From DGNJ01 sp002388905 (lineage in GTDB: Bacteria; Pseudomonadota; Gammaproteobacteria; Pseudomonadales; Porticoccaceae): 64,000 nucleotides of DNA. Positions 53,252 to 61,762 of the stretch are shown here, piece after piece. The position numbers and the translations under genes are program-made. Position 1 is the first letter of the stretch; each line of letters starts with the position of its first letter. The notes beneath the pieces are model-generated. The model worked only from the letters and a program-made list of their open reading frames with translations. It made no database searches and was not told where the DNA came from. Location: the NCBI GenBank assembly GCA_036843405.1, contig DAITSJ010000001.1, positions 1-64,000 of the forward strand, read 5' to 3'.

Positions 53252-53668
53252 TCACTCCTCCGGCGGCTCGACGCTGTCCGCCATCTCCCTGGGCGCATAC
53301 CTTTCAAGCGCCTGAAACAATTCATTCTTGCTAAAGGGCTTTGTCAGGTAATCATCCGCGCCCACGATCCTGCCCTTGGCCTTGTCGAACAGGCCGTCCT
53401 TGCTGGACAGCATGATCACGGGCGTATGGCGGAACTGCTTGTTGTTCTTGATCAGGGCACAGGTCTGATAGCCATCCAGGCGCGGCATCATGATGTCGAC
53501 GAAAATCACGTCGGGTTCGCAATCGGCAATCTTGGCCAGCGAGTCGAACCCGTCGGTCGCGGTGATCACCTCGCAGCCAGCCTTGGTCAGGAGGGTTTCC
53601 GCCGTCTTGCGAATGGTATTGCTATCGTCGATGACCATGACCTTGAGGCCGCTCAGACTGAACTCCAT
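53252..53668 (-). CDS. pilG: Response regulator, CheY-like
   Basis: Predicted 138 aa, receiver domain with 'VIDDSNTIRK', phospho-Asp in 'VIFVDIMMPRLDG', 'IMLSSKDG' and 'LTKPFSKNEL'. It is the first gene of the cluster and in P. aeruginosa promotes pilus extension. The C-terminal 'SVEPPEE' is a short acidic tail. The intergenic region to gshB (53669-53930) contains a plus-strand promoter; no pilG promoter was identified. Confidence 0.95.
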   Translation of the reverse strand: MEFSLSGLKVMVIDDSNTIRKTAETLLTKAGCEVITATDGFDSLAKIADCEPDVIFVDIMMPRLDGYQTCALIKNNKQFRHTPVIMLSSKDGLFDKAKGRIVGADDYLTKPFSKNELFQALERYAPREMADSVEPPEE

Positions 53669-53728
53669 GGGCTGATTACCTGCTTATTGATTGTGTAGTC
53701 AAACATGCCAAAATCCGACCCGCCACTT

Positions 53729-53758
53729 TTAACATACTTGCGGATCGATATCTATAAA
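53729..53758 (+). promoter_or_regulatory. Promoter of gshB
   Basis: TTAACA (5 of 6) at 53729-53734 and TATAAA (5 of 6) at 53753-53758 are spaced by 18 bases. The start codon is at 53931, so the leader would be about 165 bases long, with two perfect hairpins. Confidence 0.6.
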
Positions 53759-53826
53759 GCCTGCGCAAAAGCCCGATGACCGCGCCTGATTCCGGCCTTG
53801 CCTGCACCCCCGTTTACCCGTAATTT

Positions 53827-53846
53827 AGGGCCTGTTGACAGGCCCT
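53827..53846 (+). promoter_or_regulatory. Perfect hairpin in the gshB leader (first)
   Basis: AGGGCCTG and CAGGCCCT form an 8-bp stem around the loop TTGA. There is no T run after it, so it is not a typical terminator. It lies about 85 bases before the gshB start, in the untranslated leader predicted from the promoter at 53729. Confidence 0.6.
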
Positions 53847-53893
53847 GCACCAAAATCCGAAAACAGCCGGCCCGCCATCGGCAATGGTAATGA

Positions 53894-53912
53894 AGCCGGG
53901 AGGGTCCCGGCT
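53894..53912 (+). promoter_or_regulatory. Perfect hairpin in the gshB leader (second)
   Basis: AGCCGGGA and TCCCGGCT form an 8-bp stem with the loop GGG. The stem ends 18 bases before the ATG, close to the ribosome binding site GGTAGC, so it could affect translation initiation. No T run follows it. Confidence 0.6.
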
Positions 53913-53930
53913 GTGACACAGGTAGCAAAT

Positions 53931-54878
53931 ATGACGCATGCAATTGGCGTGGTAATGGACCCCATTGCCGGAATCGCCTTCAAGAAAGACACCACCCTTG
54001 CCCTGCTGCTGGCCGCCCGTGCCCGGGGCTGGACGTTGTACTACATGGAACAGCGGGACCTGGCCCTGTCCCGGGGGACACCAGTGGCCACCATGGCGCC
54101 TCTCGAGGTCTTCGACTCTCCCGACAAGTGGTTTGAGCTGGGCAACCGCGAGGACCGGCCGCTGACGGAACTGGACGCCATCCTGATGCGCAAGGATCCC
54201 CCATTCGACAGCGAGTACATCTACTCCTCCTACATCCTGGAGGCGGCGGAAGACCAGGGTGTCCTGATCGTCAACAAACCCCGGAGCCTGCGCGACTGCA
54301 ACGAAAAGGTTTTCGCGACCCAGTTCCCCCAATTCACGCCGCCACTGCTGGTGAGCAGGGACCCGGGCCGCATACGGCGCTTTCACAGCGAGCACAAAAA
54401 CGTGATCCTGAAACCCCTTGACGGCATGGGCGGATCGGCCATTTTTCACGTCCGCGAGGGGGACTCCAACCTCAGCGTGATCATCGAAACCCTCACCCAC
54501 CACGGCGCCCGTACCATTATGGCCCAGAAGTACATTCCCGAGATCAGCGCCGGCGACAAGCGCATTCTGCTGGTGGACGGGGAGGCCATCCCCTACTGCC
54601 TGGCGCGCATTCCCGCGGAAGGCGAAAGCCGGGGCAATCTCGCCGCCGGCGGCCGGGGCGTGGTGCAACCGCTCAGTGACCGGGATCGCAAAATCGCGGA
54701 AACCATTGGGCCGGTCCTGCGCGAGAAAGGTATCCTGTTTGCCGGACTGGACGTGATCGGCGAGTATCTTACCGAAATCAATGTCACCAGCCCCACCTGC
54801 GTCCGGGAAATCGACCGGGAGCAGGATACGCAAATCGGCGACAAACTCATGGAGGCCATTGCCGGACGGCTGCGATGA
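53931..54878 (+). CDS. gshB: Glutathione synthetase
   Basis: Predicted 315 aa (E. coli GshB is 316). An ATP-grasp enzyme adding glycine to gamma-glutamylcysteine. Motifs include 'GVVMDPIAGIAFKKDTT', 'LMRKDPPFDSEYIYSS', 'LKPLDGMGGSAIF' and 'AAGGRGVVQPLSDRD'. The ATG at 53931 is preceded by AGGTAG. The frame is open 32 codons further upstream, but that reading crosses both hairpins and is unlikely. It overlaps tonB by 4 bases. Confidence 0.97.
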   Translation: MTHAIGVVMDPIAGIAFKKDTTLALLLAARARGWTLYYMEQRDLALSRGTPVATMAPLEVFDSPDKWFELGNREDRPLTELDAILMRKDPPFDSEYIYSSYILEAAEDQGVLIVNKPRSLRDCNEKVFATQFPQFTPPLLVSRDPGRIRRFHSEHKNVILKPLDGMGGSAIFHVREGDSNLSVIIETLTHHGARTIMAQKYIPEISAGDKRILLVDGEAIPYCLARIPAEGESRGNLAAGGRGVVQPLSDRDRKIAETIGPVLREKGILFAGLDVIGEYLTEINVTSPTCVREIDREQDTQIGDKLMEAIAGRLR

Positions 54879-55744
54879 ACACCGTCTTTCCAAGAACCGA
54901 CACCGGCAGCGATGGCGACCGCCTCGGCTTTGCCCTGGTCATGGCCCTGGCGTTCCACGCGCTGATTATTTTCGGCATCGGCTTCAGTCAATCCGGGGCC
55001 CGACCGTCCCCCTCCCTGGAAATCACCCTGGCGCGCCACCAGTCAAGGCAAGCGCCCGATGAAGCCGATTACCTGGCCCGCTCCAACCAACAGGGCAGCG
55101 GTGCGGAAGATCCCGAAACCGCCATCACCACCGACGAGATCGCCGAGTTGGAGAGCAGCGAACTGCGCGACATCCAGCCCCTAGCGCCACCACCCAGCCA
55201 GGCGGGCCGGCAGGCCCGGAGGCCTGTGCTCAGCGCCCATACCCGCGACGCCCCGGACCGGCAGGCGACCAGGGATGCCCTGGACGGCGTCGCCGCCGAC
55301 ACCCCGCTGACGCCCCAGGTGCGCCGGGAAATCGCCTCCCTCAAGGCCAGGCTCGATCGACAGAAACGTGAATACAGCGAACTGCCCCGGGTGCTGCGCC
55401 TGACATCGGCCAGCACCCGGGCCTCCGACGTCGCCGAATACCTGCGCCGCTGGGAAGAGTGGGTCGAGGAGGTGGGCAACCGCAACTATCCCCGCGAGGC
55501 TCGCCGGTTGCACCTGTTCGGGGACCTTAGCCTGGCGGTCACCCTGCTCCGGGACGGCAGCGTCGAGAGCATCGAGATAGTGCGCAGCTCCGGCCAGCGG
55601 GTCCTGGATCAGGCGGCGGTGCGCATCGTGCGCCTGGCCTCCCCCTTTTCCCCCATCCCCGCTCACATCGAGGAGGACAAGGTGGAAATAATCCGCACCT
55701 GGCGTTTCATTCCCGGCAATGAGTTTGCCGGCGAAAGCAACTGA
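54875..55744 (+). CDS. tonB3: TonB-family energy transducer (TonB3-like)
   Basis: Predicted 289 aa. One N-terminal membrane helix (about 17-38, 'LGFALVMALAFHALIIFGIG') is followed by an extended periplasmic linker and a C-terminal TonB domain (about 205-285, 'NYPREARRLHLFGDLSLAVTLL' and 'AAVRIVRLASPFSPIP'). The linker lacks the long Pro-Glu/Pro-Lys repeats of classical TonB. In P. aeruginosa TonB3, next to gshB, is needed for twitching motility; the same place in the order suggests the same role. It starts in an ATGA overlap with gshB. Confidence 0.9.
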   Translation: MNTVFPRTDTGSDGDRLGFALVMALAFHALIIFGIGFSQSGARPSPSLEITLARHQSRQAPDEADYLARSNQQGSGAEDPETAITTDEIAELESSELRDIQPLAPPPSQAGRQARRPVLSAHTRDAPDRQATRDALDGVAADTPLTPQVRREIASLKARLDRQKREYSELPRVLRLTSASTRASDVAEYLRRWEEWVEEVGNRNYPREARRLHLFGDLSLAVTLLRDGSVESIEIVRSSGQRVLDQAAVRIVRLASPFSPIPAHIEEDKVEIIRTWRFIPGNEFAGESN

Positions 55745-55816
55745 AGGACCTTCCAGGGCGACTTGTAATCCCGCCTCCAGACCCCATACTCAAGGTATCC
55801 GCCGCGGAGGCCGATC

Positions 55817-56386
55817 ATGTCCGATAATGTATTTTCCAGCCTGCAAAACCACTTCCTGCTCGCCATGCCCGGCCTGCAGGATCCGAACTTTGCACACTCG
55901 GTCATCTTTATCTGCGACCACAGCCCCGAGGGCGCCATGGGACTGACCATCAACCAGCCCATCGATATCCCCATGAGCCGGATCTTCGAACAGTTCGAAC
56001 TGGACTATACCGAGGAAAAGGGCCGGGAGCCGCTCTTTGCCGGCGGCCCGGTGCAGGTGGAGCGGGGTTTTGTATTGCACCGGCCCGCCAATCACCAGTG
56101 GGAGAGCACGCTGACCATTTCGCCGGAAATCTGTCTCACCGCCTCCAGCGACATCATCGTCGACATTGCCCGCGACCGGGGGCCGCCCAAAAACCTGATC
56201 ACCCTAGGCTACGCAGGCTGGGGCGCCGGCCAGCTGGAGCAGGAGCTGGTGGACAACACCTGGCTGGTGACGCCGGCGGACCCGGCCATTATCTTCGATA
56301 TGCCCTTTACCGAACGGGCCCGGGCCGTGGCGGCAAGCATCGGCATCGACCTGGACAAGCTGAGCTCCCAACCCGGGCATGCCTGA
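55817..56386 (+). CDS. yqgE: YqgE/AlgH family protein
   Basis: Predicted 189 aa. The DUF179 pattern is clear: 'NHFLLAMPGLQDPNFAHSVI', 'EGAMGLTINQP', 'GGPVQVERGFVLH' and 'GYAGWGAGQLEQEL'. The function is unknown; AlgH of Pseudomonas was linked to alginate regulation. It is preceded by GGAGG and overlaps ruvX by 8 bases, a conserved pairing. Confidence 0.96.
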   Translation: MSDNVFSSLQNHFLLAMPGLQDPNFAHSVIFICDHSPEGAMGLTINQPIDIPMSRIFEQFELDYTEEKGREPLFAGGPVQVERGFVLHRPANHQWESTLTISPEICLTASSDIIVDIARDRGPPKNLITLGYAGWGAGQLEQELVDNTWLVTPADPAIIFDMPFTERARAVAASIGIDLDKLSSQPGHA

Positions 56387-56849
56387 CCGCGAGGACAAAC
56401 CTGTCACCGCCCTGGCTTTCGATTTCGGGATCCGGCACATTGGCACCGCCGTGGGCCAGACCCTGACAGGCACCGGACGGCCACTGGTAGTGCTCAAGGC
56501 CCGCGATGGCCAACCGGACTGGCTGGCCCTGTCAAATCTCCTGGATGAGTGGCGACCGGCGGTACTACTGGTGGGGCTGCCCCTGAATATGGACGATAGT
56601 GAGAGCGAGTTCTCGGCCCGGGCACGCAAGTTTGCCCGGCGCCTGCACGGGCGCTTCGGCCTGCCGGTAAAAATGGTGGACGAGCGGCTCAGCACGCGGG
56701 AAGCCAAGGAGCGCGACGGCGCCCTGAGAAAAAATTCCCGCAGCCGGGACTCCCGGGCCAGCTACCGCAAGGAACCGGTCGACAACCTGGCCGCCCAGGT
56801 AATACTGGAGGCCTGGCTCGCCGACCGCGACTGCGGCCGGGCGCCCTGA
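56379..56849 (+). CDS. ruvX: Holliday junction resolvase-like protein
   Basis: Predicted 156 aa (YqgF/RuvX). RNase H fold residues: 'AFDFGIRHIGTAVG', 'VGLPLNMDDSES', 'VDERLST' and 'PVDNLAAQVILEAWL'. It is implicated in 16S rRNA 5' processing. It follows yqgE with an 8-base overlap and converges on pilU with 12 bases between. In P. aeruginosa the next genes are pyrR, pyrB and pyrC', absent here. Confidence 0.96.
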   Translation: MPDREDKPVTALAFDFGIRHIGTAVGQTLTGTGRPLVVLKARDGQPDWLALSNLLDEWRPAVLLVGLPLNMDDSESEFSARARKFARRLHGRFGLPVKMVDERLSTREAKERDGALRKNSRSRDSRASYRKEPVDNLAAQVILEAWLADRDCGRAP

Positions 56850-56861
56850 AGCATCCTTCCG

Positions 56862-58028
56862 CTAACGGCTCTTTTCCTTGTCGCGGTTAAAGAACCGGTA
56901 GTTCTGCTCTTTTTCCTCCTGAACGATAAGATCGTCGGCGGCGTGGGACAGGTAACCGGCATCGGTTTCCGACTGCAACTTGATAAGCAGGCGCAGGTCG
57001 TTTTTCGAATCCGCGTGGGCCAGGGCGTCCTCGTAGGTAATGATACCCTCGTCGTAGAGTTCGTAGAGGGCCTGGTCGAAGGTCTTCATTCCCTGCTCGG
57101 TGGAACGGGTCATCAACTCCTTGAGCTTATGGACCTCGCCCTTGCGAATCAGGTCGGAAACCAGCGGTGTATTGATCAGGATTTCAATGGCGGCACGCCG
57201 GCCACGCCCGTCGGCGGTGGGAATCAGTTGCTGGGCGACCATGGCCTTGAGGTTGAGAGACAGATCCATCCACAGCTGGGAGTGCCGCTCGGCGGGGAAG
57301 AAATGGAGAATCCGGTCCAGGGCCTGATTGGCGTTATTGGCGTGCAGCGTGGCCAGCACCAGGTGCCCGGTCTCGGCAAAGGTGATGGCGTGCTCCATGG
57401 TCTCCCGGGTCCGGATCTCGCCGATCAGGATCACGTCCGGCGCCTGGCGCAGTGTATTGCGCAGCGCCACCTCGAAGGATTCCGTGTCCACCCCCACTTC
57501 ACGCTGGGTAATAATGCAGCCCTCGTGCTTGTGCACGAACTCGATGGGATCCTCGATGGAGATGATATGGCCCCGGGAGTTGCGGTTCCGGTGACCGATC
57601 ATGGCCGCCAGGCTGGTGGATTTACCCGTGCCGGTGGCACCGACCATGATGATGATGCCGCGCTTGTTCATCACCAGGTCGTCGAGGATGGCCGGCAGCT
57701 TCAAGTCTTCGGTGGTGGGGATCACGTCCTCGATGCGGCGCAGCACCATGCCCACCTCGTTGCGCTGGTAAAAGGCGCTCACGCGGAACCGGGCGCCCCA
57801 TTCGGAACTGATGGCAAAGTTGAGTTCGTGGTGCTGATTGAACTCCTCCTGCTGGGACTCGGTCATGACCCCCTCAACCAGGTTACGGGCCAGTTCATCG
57901 GTGAGAGGGGTCTTGCCCACCGGAATGACCTTGCCGTTGATCTTGATGGAGGGTGGCACACCCACGGTGATGAACAGGTCGGATGCTTCCTTGTCCACCA
58001 TCAGTTTGAGCAAGCTATTGAATTCCAT
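56862..58028 (-). CDS. pilU: Type IV pilus retraction ATPase PilU
   Basis: Predicted 388 aa (P. aeruginosa PilU is 382). It is a PilT-dependent retraction motor. Walker A is 'GATGTGKST', Walker B-like 'DVILIGEIRTRETMEHAI', His box 'LVLATLHANNA'. The C-terminal tail 'NYRFFNRDKEKSR' is longer than in PilT. It follows pilT after 58 bases, the usual order. Confidence 0.97.
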   Translation of the reverse strand: MEFNSLLKLMVDKEASDLFITVGVPPSIKINGKVIPVGKTPLTDELARNLVEGVMTESQQEEFNQHHELNFAISSEWGARFRVSAFYQRNEVGMVLRRIEDVIPTTEDLKLPAILDDLVMNKRGIIIMVGATGTGKSTSLAAMIGHRNRNSRGHIISIEDPIEFVHKHEGCIITQREVGVDTESFEVALRNTLRQAPDVILIGEIRTRETMEHAITFAETGHLVLATLHANNANQALDRILHFFPAERHSQLWMDLSLNLKAMVAQQLIPTADGRGRRAAIEILINTPLVSDLIRKGEVHKLKELMTRSTEQGMKTFDQALYELYDEGIITYEDALAHADSKNDLRLLIKLQSETDAGYLSHAADDLIVQEEKEQNYRFFNRDKEKSR

Positions 58029-58086
58029 GTTTTTTCTCCGTTGGCACTATCGGCCCGGCAGCCGGGGCTGTTAGCGCCTGTTAACA

Positions 58087-59121
58087 CTAAAAGTCGTCGG
58101 GGACCTTGGCTTTTTCCCGCGCCTGTTCGCGGGTCACGATCTTCTGTTTCACCATGCGGTGCAGGCACTGGTCCATGGTCTGCATGCCATGCCCCGCCCC
58201 GGTCTGGATGGAGGAGTACATCTGCGCCACCTTGTCTTCCCGGATCAGGTTGCGAATCGCCGGGGTGCCGATCATGATCTCGTGGGCCGCCACCCGGCCA
58301 CCGCTTATCTTCTTGAGCAGTGTCTGGGAAATAACCGCCTGCAGGGATTCGGAAAGCATGGACCGGACCATGTCCTTTTCCGCCGCCGGGAACACGTCGA
58401 TGACCCGGTCGATTGTCTTGGCCGCCGAGGTGGTGTGGAGGGTACCGAATACCAGGTGCCCTGTTTCGGCCGCGGTCAGGGCGAGACGGATGGTTTCCAG
58501 GTCGCGCATTTCGCCCACGAGAATGATGTCCGGGTCCTCCCGCAGGGCCGAACGCAGGGCCTCGCTGAAGCCATGGGTATCCTTGTGGACCTCGCGCTGG
58601 TTGACCAGGCATTTCTTGCTCTCGTGCACAAACTCGATGGGATCCTCGATGGTGAGCACGTGCTGATAGCGGTTATCGTTGACGAAATCGACCATGGCCG
58701 CCAGGGTGGTGCTCTTGCCCGAGCCGGTGGGCCCGGTCACCAGCACCAGCCCCCGGGGCAACATGGACACCTCCTTGAAAACGCCGCCCATCCCCAGTTC
58801 CTCGAGGGTGAGCACGCGGGAGGGAATGGTCCTGAAGACAGCGCCGGCGCCGCGGTTCTGATTGAAAGCGTTGACCCGGAAACGGGCCACACCGGGCACC
58901 TCGAAAGAGAAGTCTGTCTCCAGGAACTCCTCATAATCCCGGCGCTGCTTGTCGTTCATGATCTCGTAGATCAGGCTGTGGACCTGCTTGTGCTCCATGG
59001 GCGGCAGGTTGATCCGGCGGATATCGCCGTCGATCCGGATCATGGGCGGCAGGCCGGCCGACAAATGCAGATCCGATGCACCCTGTTTGACGCTGAAGGC
59101 CAGCAATTCCGTGATATCCAT
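58087..59121 (-). CDS. pilT: Type IV pilus retraction ATPase PilT
   Basis: Predicted 344 aa, matching P. aeruginosa PilT (344). The hexameric motor depolymerises pili during twitching. Walker A 'GPTGSGKSTTLAAMV', Asp box 'IEDPIEFVH', Walker B-like 'DIILVGEMRDLETIRLAL', His box 'LVFGTLHTTSA' and the PilT-specific 'AIRNLIREDKV' are all present. It is divergent from yggS. A 6-bp perfect stem at 59148-59162 lies in its leader. Confidence 0.98.
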   Translation of the reverse strand: MDITELLAFSVKQGASDLHLSAGLPPMIRIDGDIRRINLPPMEHKQVHSLIYEIMNDKQRRDYEEFLETDFSFEVPGVARFRVNAFNQNRGAGAVFRTIPSRVLTLEELGMGGVFKEVSMLPRGLVLVTGPTGSGKSTTLAAMVDFVNDNRYQHVLTIEDPIEFVHESKKCLVNQREVHKDTHGFSEALRSALREDPDIILVGEMRDLETIRLALTAAETGHLVFGTLHTTSAAKTIDRVIDVFPAAEKDMVRSMLSESLQAVISQTLLKKISGGRVAAHEIMIGTPAIRNLIREDKVAQMYSSIQTGAGHGMQTMDQCLHRMVKQKIVTREQAREKAKVPDDF

Positions 59122-59261
59122 TCTCGATTCCCGTTTTTATCCACTCGGCGGGCAACGCCCGCAGGATTGGCGGCCGTGATCGGCTGCGTTGCGATACCCT
59201 GCCCGAATTGGGTACTCTCCCGGGCTCGCCAGCAGGCCCTATTACCAGTAGGCCCTAGTAT

Positions 59262-59957
59262 ATGCCCAATATAACCCACAACATCAAGCTTGTTCAGCAA
59301 CGCATCGCCGATTGCGCCCGAGGCGCGGGACGAAGTGCCGATGCCGTCACGCTGCTGGCGGTGAGCAAGGGGCAGAGCGTCGACAGGATTCGGGAAGCGG
59401 CCGGGGCGGGGCTGACCCGATTCGGCGAAAACTACCTGCAGGAAGCCCTGGAAAAGATCGATGCACTGGAGAACCCCGGCCTCGAATGGCATTTCATCGG
59501 CCCGCTTCAGTCCAACAAGACCCGCGCCGTCGCCGAAAACTTCCAATGGCTTCATACCGTCGACCGGATCAAGATCGCCGAGCGCCTGAGCCGCCAACGC
59601 CCCGGCTCCATGTCACCTCTCAACCTGTGCATCCAGGTCAATATCGACGGCGAAAAAAGCAAGTCCGGGGTGGCTCCCCGGGAAGCGGACGAGCTGGCCA
59701 CGGCGATCGCCGGGCTGCCGGGATTGCGGCTCCGGGGGCTGATGGCCATCCCCACTCCCGGGAATCCGGCAGTGTCCCCACGGGAACCTTTCTTCCGTTT
59801 GGCCCGGCTGCTTGATAGGCTTAGGGCCCTTTCGCCCGAGTTGGCGCACCTGGATACCCTGTCGATGGGCATGTCCGGGGACATGGAGGCGGCGATCGCG
59901 GAGGGCGCCACTATCGTCCGGGTGGGCACCGCCATTTTCGGCCCCAGAGGCCGGTAG
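59262..59957 (+). CDS. yggS: YggS family PLP homeostasis protein
   Basis: Predicted 231 aa. The PLP-binding Lys is in 'TLLAVSKGQ', followed by 'FGENYLQEALEKI', 'WHFIGPLQSNKT' and 'LDTLSMGMSGDMEAAI' and 'VRVGTAIFG' near the end. It maintains free PLP levels. It begins the run yggS-proC-yggT-yggU. Confidence 0.97.
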   Translation: MPNITHNIKLVQQRIADCARGAGRSADAVTLLAVSKGQSVDRIREAAGAGLTRFGENYLQEALEKIDALENPGLEWHFIGPLQSNKTRAVAENFQWLHTVDRIKIAERLSRQRPGSMSPLNLCIQVNIDGEKSKSGVAPREADELATAIAGLPGLRLRGLMAIPTPGNPAVSPREPFFRLARLLDRLRALSPELAHLDTLSMGMSGDMEAAIAEGATIVRVGTAIFGPRGR

Positions 59958-60008
59958 ACCAACCGGAAACCCGGCGGCATCCGCCGCCCAGCACGAGGAC
60001 GCGACGAC

Positions 60009-60833
60009 GTGAACGACACAACCATTGCCTTTATCGGTGGCGGCAACATGGCCACCAGCCTGATCGGTGGCATGACGGAGAAAGGCTTCTCCACCGGCGC
60101 CATCCGGGTCAGCGATCCGGTCGAGGAATCCCGCCGGCGACTGGAAAAGCAGTTTGGCGTCGCAACCGTTGACGACAACCGGGAGGCCTGCCGCAACGCC
60201 GATGTGGTGGTACTGGCGGTCAAGCCCCAGGTCATGAAGGAGGTTGTCGCCGGTTTTGCGGACGCCCTGGCCCACCGCCCCCTGGTGATTTCCATCGCCG
60301 CCGGCATTCCCATGGCGGCACTGCAGGCATGGCTGGGCGCGGACAAACCCATCGTTCGCTGCATGCCCAATACGCCATCGCTGGTACAGGCCGGCGCCAG
60401 CGGCCTGTACGCTTCCGACGGCGTTAGCGACACCCAGAAAACCCTGGCCACGGAAATACTCGATGCCGTCGGTATGACGGTATGGCTGGAAAGCGAGGAT
60501 GACCTGGACGCGGTCACCGCGGTGTCCGGTAGCGGCCCGGCCTATTTCTTCCTGCTCATGGAGGCCATGGAAAAGGCCGGCACGGAACTGGGCCTCAATC
60601 CGGAAACCGCCCGGCGCCTTACCTTGCAAACGGCCCTGGGTGCCGCGAAAATGGCGCACCAGAGCGATGTCGACCCCGCCGAGCTGCGCCGCCGGGTCAG
60701 TTCGCCGGGAGGTACCACGGAGCGGGCCGTCGCCACCTTCGTGGAGGCCGGCCTCCCCGAACTGGTGGCCAGGGCCATGACCGCGGCCAGGGACCGTTCC
60801 CGGCAGATGGCCGAAGAACTGACAAGAAACTGA
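60009..60833 (+). CDS. proC: Pyrroline-5-carboxylate reductase
   Basis: Predicted 274 aa (E. coli ProC is 269), from a GTG preceded by a weak GAGG. It catalyses the last step of proline synthesis. Motifs include the cofactor site 'AFIGGGNMATSLIGGM', 'VLAVKPQ', 'RCMPNTPSLVQAGASGL' and 'SGSGPAYFFLLMEAM' and 'SSPGGTTE'. It lies 51 bases after yggS. Confidence 0.97.
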   Translation: MNDTTIAFIGGGNMATSLIGGMTEKGFSTGAIRVSDPVEESRRRLEKQFGVATVDDNREACRNADVVVLAVKPQVMKEVVAGFADALAHRPLVISIAAGIPMAALQAWLGADKPIVRCMPNTPSLVQAGASGLYASDGVSDTQKTLATEILDAVGMTVWLESEDDLDAVTAVSGSGPAYFFLLMEAMEKAGTELGLNPETARRLTLQTALGAAKMAHQSDVDPAELRRRVSSPGGTTERAVATFVEAGLPELVARAMTAARDRSRQMAEELTRN

Positions 60834-60850
60834 CGCACCGGATAACCGCC

Positions 60851-61438
60851 ATGAATGCATTTGCCGACGCCGGCACCTTTCTCATCCAGGCCCTCGCCAG
60901 CATTTACCTGGTGATCGTACTGCTCCGTTTTCTGCTGCAGTTGTGCGGTGCGGATTTTTACAACCCGGTTTCCCAGTTTGCCCACAAGGCCACCCTGCCC
61001 CTGCTGGCCCCGATTCGCAAACTGTTCCCGCCATACCGCAATATCGACTTTGCCAGTGTAATCCTCGCCCTGTTGCTACAGTGGATTGCCATCCAGGTGA
61101 CCGCCAGCATCAACGGCAACCCGCTGATCAACGTCTTCTACGTACTCTGGTGGGGATTCCTGGGCCTGGTTTCCATGCTCATCAATATTTATATTTATGG
61201 GCTGCTCGCCGCCATTATCCTCAGCTGGGTGGCCCCGCATAATCCCCATCCCGCCATTTCGCTGTTGTGGCAACTGATGGAACCCGTGCTCGCGCCCTTT
61301 CGACGGCTTCTGCCCTCCCTGGGGGGTCTGGACTTCTCGCCAATTCTCGTATTTCTAGTGCTCAATGTGCTGCGTATCTTCCTGGGCCACGCCGCGGGTG
61401 CCGCCCAGCTGCCCACCTGGGCCGTACCCGGCATCTGA
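60851..61438 (+). CDS. yggT: YggT family membrane protein
   Basis: Predicted 195 aa with four hydrophobic helices. The two YggT repeats are visible: 'RFLLQLCGADFYNPVSQFAH' with 'LAPIRKLFPP' in the first, and 'ISLLWQLMEPVLAPFRRLLP' in the second. The function is unclear; relatives are linked to osmotic tolerance and division. The stop overlaps the start of yggU by one base (TGATG). Confidence 0.95.
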   Translation: MNAFADAGTFLIQALASIYLVIVLLRFLLQLCGADFYNPVSQFAHKATLPLLAPIRKLFPPYRNIDFASVILALLLQWIAIQVTASINGNPLINVFYVLWWGFLGLVSMLINIYIYGLLAAIILSWVAPHNPHPAISLLWQLMEPVLAPFRRLLPSLGGLDFSPILVFLVLNVLRIFLGHAAGAAQLPTWAVPGI

Positions 61439-61731
61439 TGTCCTATTTCAGCGAGGATAAAGGCCGCCTCTTGCTCCACTGCCACATCCAGCCCAACGCG
61501 TCGCGCACGGAAATTGCCGGACTCCACGGCGAGCGGCTTAAAATAAGGCTGGCCGCACCGCCGGTGGAAGGCAAGGCCAACGACGCCCTGGTGCGCTTTC
61601 TCGCCGGGCGGCTGGGGGTGCCCGGATCGGCGGTGAGCATCGTGCGCGGACAGTCCGGCCGACGCAAAACCGTCAGGATCGAACAGCAGGTTATGCTGCC
61701 GGACGATTTCCCTTCGGCGGCCACACCCTAG
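61438..61731 (+). CDS. yggU: DUF167 (YggU) family protein
   Basis: Predicted 97 aa. 'LHCHIQPNASRTEIAGLHGERLKIRLAAPP' in segments and 'VEGKANDALVRFLAGRLGV' are diagnostic of DUF167, as is 'SIVRGQSGRRKTV'. The ATG at 61438 overlaps the yggT stop; the frame is open earlier inside yggT but that extension is not plausible. The function is unknown. Confidence 0.95.
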   Translation: MSYFSEDKGRLLLHCHIQPNASRTEIAGLHGERLKIRLAAPPVEGKANDALVRFLAGRLGVPGSAVSIVRGQSGRRKTVRIEQQVMLPDDFPSAATP

Positions 61732-61762
61732 CCCCTGAGCCAATGAATTATTCGGATTGCCC

